Assembly (NCBI GenBank): GCA_963518665.1
Contig: CAUQKR010000029.1
Coordinates: 1 to 13,313, forward strand
Length of the DNA: 13,313 nt
DNA from: GN02-872 sp963518665
GTDB lineage: Bacteria > Patescibacteriota > Gracilibacteria > BD1-5 > UBA6164
Direction: 5' to 3'
Position 1 is the first letter of the stretch, and every line of letters begins with the position of its first letter. Below are positions 1 through 8,134 of the stretch, in pieces. The notes under the pieces are model-generated. The model was not told the origin of the DNA. It saw nothing but the letters and a program-made list of their open reading frames with translations, and did not search any database. Made by a program: the position numbers and the translations under genes.

Positions 1-278
1 ATGAAAAAAACCTTATTTGATTTGATTTTATTATTTGTGATAATAATGTTTCTAGTTTGAAAAAATATTTAGAAAAAGGAATAGCTCCAATTATTTCTAG
101 GAATAATCCTTTTAAGTCAATTTTATCTGATTTTGATCCTGTAAAAAATACTGGAAATGCATTTATTTATGATATAGAAAATAAATGGTGAGTTTTTCAA
201 GGCTTAATTAGATATTTGGAAAATTATAAATTTCCATTTGATAATAAAAATTTAGTAAAAAAAGTTTTAGATATTTAA
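1..278 (+). CDS. glycogen/starch synthase-like glycosyltransferase, C-terminal end (partial)
   Basis: This is the last 91 codons of a gene that begins before the window; the frame starts at base 3 and ends at TAA 276-278, with in-frame TGA (glycine) at 18 and 198. The ATG at base 1 is out of frame and is not its start. The visible part resembles the C-terminal Rossmann half of GT5 (GlgA-type) glucan synthases: a GIAPII segment matching the family's 'YGTIPIV' strand, then DFDPVKNTGNAF, matching 'DTV..F......GTGF', then a helix ending LIRYLENYKFPFD like the family's 'A..RAL..Y'. Such enzymes add glucose from ADP- or UDP-glucose to an alpha-glucan in the cytosol. The usual EPCGL acceptor motif is not visible; CDNNVSSL stands in its place, so activity is uncertain. 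The assignment rests on pattern resemblance over a short tail. Other GT-B glycosyltransferases are possible. The next gene follows after 10 bases, suggesting co-transcription. Confidence 0.5.
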
Positions 279-288
279 TTTTTTGATT

Positions 289-873
289 ATGAAAAATAAA
301 AAAGAGGAATTAGAATATTGGGAAAAAATTTTGGAACAAGAATGACTTTGAGATATTGATGTAAAAGAAGGTTTTAAAGAAAAAATTCATGATATTTTGC
401 ATTTTAAAAATGAAAAAAAATTCCAAGATTTTTTAGAAAAATTTCAAGAAGAAAATGATTTAAAAGTTGAGTTTGATGATTATAATGCTTCAATTACATT
501 TTTTGATAAAAAAACTTGAGAAAGAATAGGTTTTATTAGGCCTGGAAATTATTCTTACAATTGAATTGAAAAAACAAATCATTTAGAAAAAGTTATTGAA
601 CCAGCTTTTAGAGGAAGATGACTTGGTAAAAAGCTTGTAGAAATTTTTATAAATTATTGAAAAGTAAAATGATATAAAAACTTTACTCTTCCAGAAAAAG
701 AATATTCTCACAAATTATCTACTATTTCTATGATGATAAATGATTTTTGATATGATATAACTTGAAAATTTATTGATTGAGTTAGACTTGAGGTTGATGA
801 TTTTGAAATAGATAGAATTTTACTTGAGAAAAAAGAACATTTAGAAAATACTTATGAATTAACAAAAAGATAA
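289..873 (+). CDS. GNAT-family N-acetyltransferase
   Basis: A 194-residue protein with ten TGA-glycines. Residues 105-125 read EPAFRGRGLGKKLVEIF, which is the acetyl-CoA pyrophosphate-binding motif A (R/Q-x-x-G-x-G/A) of GNAT acetyltransferases at R108-G113; it is followed by a helix and a typical beta strand (YKNFTLP). Before it lie strands with the family pattern (ASITFFDKKTGERIGFI). The N-terminal ~40 residues are charged and helical and are not part of the fold I recognise. GNAT enzymes transfer the acetyl group of acetyl-CoA to an amine on a small molecule, protein or antibiotic; nothing here reveals the substrate. The ATG is the first in this frame after the upstream stop, 10 bases from the glycosyltransferase, so the two probably form an operon closed by the hairpin over the stop codon. 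Confidence 0.75.
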
Positions 874-898
874 AATGAAAAAATTTTATCTTTTTTTG
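864..898 (+). terminator. intrinsic terminator of the GNAT gene
   Basis: A 13-bp perfect stem (864-876 with 883-895), six-base loop and T-run. The left arm contains the TAA stop at 871-873, so the gene's last codons form part of the hairpin. Confidence 0.65.
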
Positions 899-908
899 TA
901 AAAAAATT

Positions 909-936
909 TTGACTAAATAAAAAAAAAGATTATCTT
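909..936 (+). promoter_or_regulatory. candidate sigma-70-type promoter of topA
   Basis: TTGACT at 909-914, a 16-bp spacer and TATCTT at 931-936, just after the preceding terminator and 28 bases before topA. The -10 box is imperfect and the DNA is so AT-rich that chance matches occur. Confidence 0.4.
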
Positions 937-963
937 TAAATAAAATATTATTAAAAAATAAAA

Positions 964-3258
964 ATGGCAAAAAGCTTAGTTATAGTCGAATCTCCAGCAA
1001 AAGGGAAGACAATCTCAAAATTTTTGTGAGCTGATTATGAAGTTGTAGCTTCTATGTGACATATTAGAAATCTAGCTGAAACAAAAAATTTTTGAATAGA
1101 TATAGAAAATAATTTTGCACCAGAATATGAAATAGATAAAGATAAAGTAAAAACTGTCAATAATCTGAAAAAATTGGCAAAAGCTTCAGCAGAAGTCTTT
1201 ATAGCAACCGATGAAGATAGGGAATGAGAAGCTATTTGATGGCATCTTTGTATGGTTTTAAATTTAAACCCAGAATCAACAAAAAGAATAACTTTTCACG
1301 AAATTACAAAAACTGCAATTTTGGATTCTGTAAAAAATCCAAGACATATTGATTTAGATTTGGTAAAAGCTCAACAAGCAAGACAAGTTTTGGATAAACT
1401 TGTTTGATACAAAGTTAGCCCAGTTTTGTGGAAAAAAATTAGAAAATGACTTTCTGCTTGAAGAGTTCAATCTGTTGCAGTAAAACTTATCGTAGAAAAA
1501 GAAAGAGAAATTCAAAATTTTAAACCAGAAGAAAGTTGGAAAATATCAGTAGAACTTGATTATAAATGAACAAAAATTATTTCAGTTTTAAATAAAATTG
1601 ATGGAAAAGCAAAAAAATTTAAATCAAAAGCTGATGTAGAAAAATTTTTAAATATTCTTTTTTCAGATATTTCAGGACTAAAAGAAACTCAAAATAAAAA
1701 ATGAAATACAGAATTGAAAATCACAAATTCTTTGGATTTTAAACTTGTAGAAATAACAAAAAAAGATGCAAAAAGACTTCCTGGCGCACCTTTTACAACT
1801 TCTACTTTACAACAAGAAGCTTCAAGAAAATTTTGATTTTGAGTGAAACAAACTATGATGATAGCTCAAAAACTTTATGAATGAATAGATTTATGAAATA
1901 ATGAAAGACAAGGTCTTATAACTTATATGAGAACCGATTCTGTGAATTTATCAGATTTAGCTTTATCTCAAGCAAAAAATGTGATAGAAAAAAATTTCTG
2001 AAAAGAATATCATAAAGAAAGAAAATATAAAACCAAATCAGCAGGAGCTCAAGAAGCTCATGAAGCTATTAGACCAACAGATTTATCAAAAACTCCAGAA
2101 AGTTTAGCTGCATTTTTAGATGTACAACAATTAAAAATTTATACTCTTATTTGGAAAAGAACTCTTGCTTCTCAAATGTCTGATGCCATAGTTGAAACTA
2201 CAACTTTTAATTTTTCTCCAGTAAGTTTTGAAAATCAAGAATGGATTACAAAATGAGAAGTTATAAAATTTGATTGATTTATGAAGTTGTATATCGAAAG
2301 TAAGGATGATGAAGATGAAAATGAAGAAGAAAACAATATTTTACCGAAAATAGAAAAATGAGAAATTTTGCCTTTGAAAAAATTAACAGCAGGACAAACT
2401 TTTAGTAGACCACCAGCTCGTTATACTGAAGCAAGCTTGGTAAAAAAACTTGAAGCTGAAGGAATTTGAAGACCATCAACTTATGCTTCGATTATTTCAA
2501 GAATTCAAGAAAAAGAATACGTAGAAAAACAAGAAAAAAAATATTTAGCTCCAACAGAAATTGCTTTTATAGTAAATGATTTTTTGGGAAAATATTTTAC
2601 AGAAATGATGGACTATAAATTTACTTCAAATTTGGAAGAAAAACTTGATGAAATTGCAGTTTGAAAAGAAGAATATGCAAAAATGCTTTGAAATTTTCGG
2701 GAAAATACTTTAAAAAAAGATTTGCTTGAGGCTGATGAAAATGCAGAAAAAGTAGTTGAAAAATTATGAAAAGAATGCCCAAATTGTGGAAATGAACTTG
2801 TTTATAAATATTGAAAATATTGAAAATTTGTAGCTTGTTCAAATTATCCAGAATGTAAATTTATTGATCAACCAGAAGATAAAAAAGATACAATGGAATT
2901 TTTGAGAAAAAAATATGAATGAAAACCTTGTCCAGATTGAGTTGAGTGAACAATTGTTGTAAAAACTGGTAGATTTTGACCATTTTTAGCAAGTTCAGAA
3001 TATCCAAGAATAAAATGGATTTGAAAAATAAAAGATGAAAAAGAGGAAATTTTAGAAGAAATTTTGAAAGAGAAATGACTTTTAGTTGATACTGAAACTG
3101 GGGAAGAACTTGTGGTTAAAAAATCTAGATGAAAAGATTTTTTAGCTGCCAAAAGATATCCAGAAGTAAAAATAGCAAAACCTATTCCAAAAGAAGTTTG
3201 GGATGAGTTTAATAAAAGAATGAATCAAAATAATCCAGAAAATATAGAAGAAGAATAA
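964..3258 (+). CDS. topA: DNA topoisomerase I
   Basis: A 764-residue type IA topoisomerase, which relaxes negative supercoils by cutting one strand through a 5'-phosphotyrosine link. The N-terminal Toprim domain starts at VIVESPAKGKT (E9) and holds the metal-binding D83-x-D85-x-E87 in ATDEDREGEAIG. The catalytic tyrosine is Y321 in GLITYMRTDS, followed by the family's AQEAHEAIRPT and by ARYTEASLVKKLE with GRPSTYA. At the C-terminus is one complete zinc ribbon (C605, C608, C625, C631). A second unit around CPDGVEGTIVV and GRFGPFLASSEYP keeps the fold pattern but has lost its other cysteines. The length is close to the bacterial norm of about 700-860. Dozens of in-frame TGA codons fall on conserved glycines, while TGG encodes tryptophan, which fixes the genetic code. 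It appears to be a single-gene unit with its own promoter and terminator. Confidence 0.98.
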
Positions 3259-3275
3259 AAATTCTTCTTTTTATT
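3248..3275 (+). terminator. intrinsic terminator of topA
   Basis: A 9-bp stem (3248-3256 with 3261-3269), AAAA loop, and T-rich tail. The stop codon 3256-3258 lies at the top of the left arm. Confidence 0.6.
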
Positions 3276-3280
3276 TTGGC

Positions 3281-3308
3281 TTGAAAAAAAAAATATTTTT
3301 GTTATAAT
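3281..3308 (+). promoter_or_regulatory. sigma-70-type promoter of grpE
   Basis: TTGAAA at 3281-3286, 16-bp A/T spacer, and a perfect TATAAT at 3303-3308. It lies 30 bases before the grpE start. No heat-shock (CIRCE-like) inverted repeat is visible between it and the gene. Confidence 0.6.
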
Positions 3309-3338
3309 GTAAAATATTTAATTGATAATATTAAAAAT

Positions 3339-3884
3339 ATGTCAGATAAAGATAAAAATACAATTGCTGAAGAAGATATTATTGCAGATATGCAAGAAGA
3401 AATGGAAAATCTAGAAAATGAAGAACATCTAGAAGAAATGGAAGAATCAGAAGAAAAACAAGAAGAGCCAAAAGATAAAACAAAAGAACTTTTAGCTAAA
3501 ACTATGGCAGATTTTGATAATTATAAAAAAAGAGTACAAAGAGATAGAGAAGAAATGATTTTTTTCTTGAAAGCTGATATTTTGAAAAAAATTTTACCTA
3601 GAATAGATGATATTGATAGAATTATTAAAAATACTCCAGAAGATTTACAAGGAAACTCACTTTTTGAATGAATTTTATCTGTGAAGAAAAAACTTGTAGA
3701 TGATTTAGAAAAAATGTGAGTAAAATCTTTTGATTCTATTTGAGAAACTGTAAATCCAGATTTTCATGATGTGATGACAGTGGTTCCAGGCCAAAAAACA
3801 GGTATAATTTTTGATGAATTTGAAAAATGATATCTTTTAGATGGAAAAGTTTTGAGACATGCAAAAGTTATAGTTTGAGCTTAA
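3339..3884 (+). CDS. grpE: GrpE, nucleotide-exchange factor of the DnaK chaperone
   Basis: A 181-residue cytosolic protein. Residues 1-50 are strongly acidic and low-complexity, as is common before the GrpE coiled coil. The long helix follows (ELLAKTMADFDNYKKRVQRD), then the four-helix region with ILPRIDDIDRII. The C-terminal beta-wing carries NPDFHDVMTVVPGQKTG and ends GYLLDGKVLRHAKVIVGA, which matches the GrpE signature. GrpE dimers release ADP from DnaK so that a new folding cycle can begin. Five glycines are TGA, the first at codon 111, where a standard-code reading would stop the protein. Unlike many bacteria, there is no dnaK, dnaJ or hrcA beside it; it stands alone between topA and the 3D-domain genes, with its own promoter and terminator. 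The ATG at 3339 is the natural start, because upstream lies the promoter. Confidence 0.96.
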
Positions 3885-3909
3885 TAAAGCAATTATAAAA
3901 ATTTTTTTT

Positions 3910-3953
3910 AAAGTCAATTTTTTAATTTTTAGCTTAAAATATTGACTTTTTTT
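3910..3953 (+). terminator. intrinsic terminator of grpE
   Basis: Arms AAAGTCAAT (3910-3918) and ATTGACTTT (3941-3949), extended inward by six more pairs after one mismatch (3920-3925 with 3934-3939), then a T-run. It begins 25 bases after the stop. Confidence 0.75.
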
Positions 3954-4062
3954 ATTTTTGAGTAAAATATGAGGACTATAGTGGACTTACTTTTGTCAAA
4001 AAAATAAATTTTTTAAATAAAAAGCCTTATAAAAATTTTTTAAAATTTTATTTTTAAAAGTA

Positions 4063-4092
4063 TTGGTTTTCTTAATATTTCGCTGGTATTTT
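4063..4092 (+). promoter_or_regulatory. weak candidate promoter before the first 3D-domain gene
   Basis: TTGGTT at 4063-4068, 18-bp spacer and TATTTT at 4087-4092 preceded by TG one base upstream (extended -10 form), 33 bases before the ATG at 4126. The match is modest. The rest of 3954-4125 is AT-rich leader apart from a GC-richer patch at 3971-3990. Confidence 0.3.
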
Positions 4093-4125
4093 GAAACGTT
4101 CCATTTTTATTTCTTAAAAAAATGT

Positions 4126-5475
4126 ATGCGATATTTACACACTATTTTTATTATTTTATTTTTTGCTTTATCTGCATTTTTTTCATTTGGTATAAGTGAA
4201 ACTTATGCAAATAATTATATAACTCAAGTGAACGTAGATTCAAGCTCTGTAAAAGTAAAAAAACTACAAGAAGTTTTTAAATGACTTTGACTTTATTCTG
4301 GAGAAATTGACTGAAATTTTTATTCTATAAGAGAAGCTTTGGTTGATTATCAAGTTGAAAATTGAATAGTTCCAGATAGAGAGCATGAAGAAGCAGGATA
4401 TTTCTGAAATAAAACTATAAAATCTTTGAAAAATAAATACTGACAAGATTTTTTAGATTTACAAAAAGAATTTTTGACTTTGGATACTCCACAAATAAAT
4501 CAAGAATGATATTTTATAGTAACTGCTTACTATACACCAGTTCCAGGTCAAAAAAGATATTCTACTTGAAGTTATGAAGCAGAAAAAAAATTGAATGGTT
4601 GATGAAATACTGCTAGTTGAAAAGCTCCAATTGCCTGAACTATTGCAGCTCCTAGAAATTATAACTTTTGAACAAAAATATTTTTAGAATGATATTGAGT
4701 TTGAGAAGTTCATGATAGATGAGGTGCAATTGTCAACTCAGGTGACAGATGACATCTACACGATAGATTGGATTTATGGATGTGATATGGTGATGAGTGA
4801 AGAGAAAGAACAAAAGCTTGGTGAGTAAAAACAATAAAATGAACAATTGTTGATAACTCAACTCCAATAAATGTAAATTTTTCTGTAACTCCTTTGGATT
4901 CTATAGTTGCTGAAACTAAAGAATCTAACAAAGAAATGAGTAATGAAAATTCTTTAGAATTTTATAGAGATTTATACGTATCTCCAGAAAATCCAAATTC
5001 AGATGATGTAAAATTATTACAAAAACTTTTGATTAAAACAAAAAATTATTCTTGAGAAATAAACTGAGATTATAACTCTGTAAAAGATATTTTGATAAAT
5101 TTTCAAGTTGAAAATAATGTTATAACTTCAGCTAATTCTAGAGAAGCTTGATATTTTTGAAAGAAAACTTTGGATGTATTTTTTAGAAAATATTGAAATA
5201 ATTTAGTTGTTTCAAATGAAGAAAAAATAGAAACTAAAAAAGAAGTTGTTTCTATAAAAGAAGAAAATAAATCAAGTTTTATTCTTTCAAACGAAGAAAA
5301 AAATAAAATTTTAAAAGTTAGAGATAGTTTATTAAATCAATTAAAAAATAAATATTCTTGAGAAGAATATTATCTTAATCTTACTGAAATAAAGGGAAAA
5401 TTACAAGATACCATAAAAAAAACTACTTGAGAATATTTTAAATCTACAATAGAATTTCTTGTAGAAAATTTATAA
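4126..5475 (+). CDS. secreted 3D-domain protein flanked by peptidoglycan-binding-like repeats
   Basis: A 449-residue protein with a signal peptide (hydrophobic residues 7-23, likely cut after TYA at 28). Residues 42-105 and 293-357 are two related repeats with the PG_binding_1 pattern (VKxLQ, YSGEIxG, FQVENx(I/V), AGYFGxKT). Between them, residues 131-243 form a 3D domain: TAYYTP at 133, APRNYNFGTKI, then the three aspartates D197 (HDRGGAIV), D213 and D216 (HDRLDLWMGYGD), ending in KAWG. 3D domains have an MltA-like barrel, and several act as peptidoglycan lytic enzymes; here a cell-wall role outside the membrane is inferred. The tail 358-449 is charged and helical, without a recognised domain. 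Nearly all glycines are TGA. ATG 4126 gives a clean signal peptide; the TTG at 4063 would place a non-signal extension before it. The neighbouring gene is a paralogue. Confidence 0.85.
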
Positions 5476-5502
5476 AAATAGGGAATTATCCCTATTTTTT
5501 TT
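5474..5502 (+). terminator. intrinsic terminator of the first 3D-domain gene
   Basis: An 11-bp stem (5474-5484 with 5489-5499) with a GGG/CCC core, ATTA loop and T-run. It starts within the stop codon 5473-5475. Confidence 0.85.
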
Positions 5503-5529
5503 GCCAAAATTTTTTAAATATGCTAAAAT
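5501..5529 (+). promoter_or_regulatory. sigma-70-type promoter of the second 3D-domain gene
   Basis: TTGCCA at 5501-5506, a 17-bp spacer and TAAAAT at 5524-5529, 36 bases before the ATG. The -35 box begins inside the T-tract of the preceding terminator. Confidence 0.6.
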
Positions 5530-5565
5530 ATTTTCTATATATTTATAAAAATAATAAAAATTTAG

Positions 5566-6936
5566 ATGAAAAAAACTATTTCTTTTTTAATTATATCATT
5601 TTTATTAGCATCATTTCTTCCTAAAAATACATTTGCAGAAGACTTAAAATTTGTAGTTACTGCTTATTATTCTCCTCTGCCAAATCAAGAAAATTATATG
5701 AGATGAACTTATGAAAAAGAAAAAATTTTACAATGAAATTGAGTTCGTTGAGCTTCTGGAAAATGAGTTTTTTCTGGAATGTTTGCTGCACCAAAAAATT
5801 ATAATTTTGGTACAAAAATTTTGCTTGATTGATTATGAGTTGGTTCTGTAGAAGATAGATGATGAGCAATTGTAAATGCTTGAGAAAGAGGTTATAAACA
5901 CGATAGAATTGATGTTTGGATGTGATATGGTGATGAAGGTTTGAAAAGAGCTTTGGCTTGGTGAAAAAGAACTGTAACTTGAAAAATTTTGGATAATTGA
6001 GCTCCTGTAACTTTTAATTATAAAGATTTGGAAGCACCAGATTCTGCAGTAGCTTGACTAAAAAAAGAAAAAACAATTTTTGATTTTTCTATTTGAAAAG
6101 ACTCAAGTCCTGATGATATAAAAAAACTTCAAAAATTTTTGTCCGAAGGAGGAATTTATTTTTGAGAAATAGATGGAGTTTATAATAATGAAATAGTTTC
6201 GATTATTTTTGATTTTCAGCTTGCAAATGGAATAGTTTCTTCTGAAAATGATTTTTGAGCTTGATATTGGTGAACAAAAACTAGAGCAACTTTTCAAAAA
6301 AAAGTTTTAGGGTGAGAGCTAAAAAAGCCTAAAAACCTAGAAAAAAAAGAAGAAAAAAAATCTATTGATGTTTTTGCTAGCTTTTCTGAAACAGAAGAAA
6401 ACATAAAAGAAGTAGAAAAAATATTTTTAGAAATGTGATTCTATAAATGAGAATTGACTTGAAAAAAAGAAAATCTACAAAAAATAGTTTATGATTTTCA
6501 AATACAAGAAAAAATAGTTTCTGCTAAAACTGATATTTGAGCTGGATATTTTTGACCAAAAACAAGAGAAACCTTAAAAGAAAAATATGAATTTTTTCAA
6601 GAACAAAAAATTTTAAATTTTAAAAAAAGTATGGAAAAAGCTGAAGAAAAAAATATTTTTCCTAAAGAAATAGAAGAAAAAACAAAAAATTTTTCTAAAA
6701 TAAAAAAATGAGATGTTAGCTCTGAAGTTAGAACTTTGCAAGAAGTTTTGTCTGAATTATGATATTTCAATGAAAAAGCAACTGCAATTTTTTGAGATAA
6801 AACAGAAGAAGCAATTATAAATTTTCAATTAAAAAATAATTTGATAGATAAAAAAGATAGTATTTATGCCTGAATTCTTTGAGAAAAAACAATTGAAAAA
6901 ATAAAAGAAAATTTAGCACAAAAAAATAAAGACTAA
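5566..6936 (+). CDS. secreted 3D-domain protein with three C-terminal peptidoglycan-binding-like repeats
   Basis: A 456-residue paralogue of the gene upstream. A signal peptide (residues 1-24, cut after TFA) leads directly into the 3D domain at about 29-141: TAYYSP at 32, APKNYNFGTKI, D97 in EDRGGAIVN, D113 and D116 in HDRIDVWMGYGD. The spacing of the three aspartates (16 and 3 residues) is identical in the two proteins. Three PG_binding_1-like repeats follow at about 179-249, 275-340 and 380-452, each with a LQ/VEK helix, a (Y/F)xGEL or GYFNEK turn, an FQ helix and an AG(Y)xGxKT ending, joined by charged linkers. A cell-wall remodelling or wall-anchoring role is inferred from the domains; catalytic activity is not proven by sequence. 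Glycine is mostly TGA. It has its own promoter and a terminator shared with the convergent SLH gene. Confidence 0.85.
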
Positions 6937-6958
6937 ATAGTCTTTATTTTTTTATTTT
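6921..6958. terminator. bidirectional terminator between the 3D-domain and SLH genes
   Basis: A 14-bp perfect stem (6921-6934 with 6939-6952) with AAAT loop, T-run on the plus side and A-run on the other, so it can serve both convergent genes. The plus-strand stop 6934-6936 is in the hairpin; the minus-strand stop is at 6964-6966. Confidence 0.8.
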
Positions 6959-6963
6959 TTTTC

Positions 6964-7974
6964 TTAGTATAATTTAGCAAAATCAACAATTAATGAAGCC
7001 ATATCAGCTCTAGAAATTCCTGAATTTGGGTTGAATTTTTTATCAGCAGGAACTTTTACTAATTCTAAATATTCAGCAGTATTTAAAACTGCATTTTGCC
7101 AATCAGCAGCAGCATCAACAAATGAGTGAGCAAATTTGTTGTCTTCAGCTAAGTAAATTCCACTTAATTTATTTAATATAGCTAAAGCTTCGATTTTTGA
7201 AATTTGTTCATTTGGTCTAAAAGTAGAGTTTGTATCAGTAACATAACCAAATTTTAATGCAGAAGCAATTACTTTTTTTTGCCATTCAACTTTTACATCA
7301 GTAAATTTAACATTTGAATAATCTTCAACAAATGGAGCATTGAAAGCTTGCATAGCCATAGCTAAGAATTCAGCTCTAGTAATAGCCCTATTTGGTTCAA
7401 ATGTAGTTGGAGTAGTTCCGTGTACAAAACCAGCTTTTTCTAATTTTGCAATAGCATCTTTAGCAGTAGATTCAGCAATATCTTTAAATTTTGAAACAAA
7501 ATCTTTAGTATCAACTAAAACTCTGATAGCTAATAAGTTTGAACCATTCATGATAAAATATTTTTTACCATTTAATTCTTTTTCAACTGGAGAACCAACA
7601 ACGATTTTTTCTTGTTTGTCTTCAGTTTTAGTTTCATCTTTTTTAACTTCTTCTTTTTTAGTTTCTTCAACTTTTGGTTCTTCTTTACATTCGTTTCCAA
7701 TTACTCTACAATCTATTCTTAAATTTAAATCTTTTGTAGTTGGAGCACTTCCAGCAGCATCTTGAGCATTATTTTGATTTACACCTCCAGCAACACCTTG
7801 AGCATTATTTTGATTAGCAACTGGTGTAGCATGAGTATTATCTTGATTAGAACTATTATCACTAGGTCCATATGATACAGGAGCTGAAACTCTATTAAAT
7901 TCTTCTGCAGAAACATTTGAAAAACTAGATACTAGTAATACAATCATAATACCAACTAATATATTTCTATTCAT
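6964..7974 (-). CDS. exported protein with S-layer homology (SLH) domains
   Basis: A 336-residue protein. A signal peptide covers residues 1-23 (cut after VSA). Residues 43-77 are a low-complexity Asn/Gln/Ala region with three imperfect copies of an NQNNAQ unit. Residues 75-97 form a two-cysteine segment (APTTKDL to NECK) also found in the exported protein at 9171-9725. A Lys/Glu-rich linker (98-123) follows, then three SLH-type repeats at about 168-213, 222-273 and 284-336, recognisable by F(T/V)D, W..A(V/I), (T)F.PN..I(T/S)R.E/D and a closing helix; the first lacks its FxD start. SLH triplets hold proteins to secondary wall polymers in other bacteria, so a surface role is inferred. All 15 glycines are GGN and none is TGA, unlike its neighbours. 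The gene is transcribed from a strong promoter divergent from galE. Confidence 0.88.
   Translation of the reverse strand: MNRNILVGIMIVLLVSSFSNVSAEEFNRVSAPVSYGPSDNSSNQDNTHATPVANQNNAQGVAGGVNQNNAQDAAGSAPTTKDLNLRIDCRVIGNECKEEPKVEETKKEEVKKDETKTEDKQEKIVVGSPVEKELNGKKYFIMNGSNLLAIRVLVDTKDFVSKFKDIAESTAKDAIAKLEKAGFVHGTTPTTFEPNRAITRAEFLAMAMQAFNAPFVEDYSNVKFTDVKVEWQKKVIASALKFGYVTDTNSTFRPNEQISKIEALAILNKLSGIYLAEDNKFAHSFVDAAADWQNAVLNTAEYLELVKVPADKKFNPNSGISRADMASLIVDFAKLY
7761..7815 (-). repeat. short tandem coding repeat in the SLH gene
   Basis: An identical 19-base segment occurs at 7761-7779 and 7797-7815 (36-base period), encoding the NQNNAQ units. A diverged third copy lies just upstream in the gene, around 7830-7850 (NQDN). 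Confidence 0.75.
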
Positions 7975-8028
7975 AGTAATTTATTTAATTATAAAATAAT
8001 ATAAAAATTTTTATTTAAAAGCCAGTAA

Positions 8029-8055
8029 ATTATATAGAATTATTTATAAAGTCAA
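8029..8055 (-). promoter_or_regulatory. promoter of the SLH gene
   Basis: On the minus strand, TTGACT (8050-8055), a 15-bp spacer and perfect TATAAT (8029-8034), about 55 bases before the start at 7974. Confidence 0.6.
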
Positions 8056-8077
8056 GTTTTTTTACAGTAAAAATCAT

Positions 8078-8105
8078 TTGAAAAAAAATTTTTTTTCTTT
8101 ATAAT
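8078..8105 (+). promoter_or_regulatory. promoter of galE
   Basis: TTGAAA (8078-8083), 16-bp spacer, TATAAT (8100-8105), 29 bases before the ATG. It is back to back with the SLH promoter, with about 22 bases between the two -35 boxes. Confidence 0.6.
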
Positions 8106-8134
8106 TTGGTAAAATTTTAACTAAAGAATAAAAT

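Noticed and set aside
1..72. ATG at base 1 with a short open frame
   Set aside because: It ends at TAG 70-72 and overlaps, out of frame, the clearly coding tail of the glycosyltransferase.
2621..3152. Minus-strand open frames inside topA
   Set aside because: They lie opposite conserved topoisomerase sequence and encode only low-complexity Phe/Leu/His-rich peptides.
4063..4125. TTG start extending the first 3D-domain protein
   Set aside because: It would bury the signal peptide behind 21 odd residues and overlaps the candidate promoter; ATG 4126 gives a standard signal sequence.
7340..7765. 141-residue plus-strand open frame opposite the SLH gene
   Set aside because: It is an antisense shadow. 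The minus strand encodes a coherent signal peptide and SLH repeats, and the plus reading has no family pattern.
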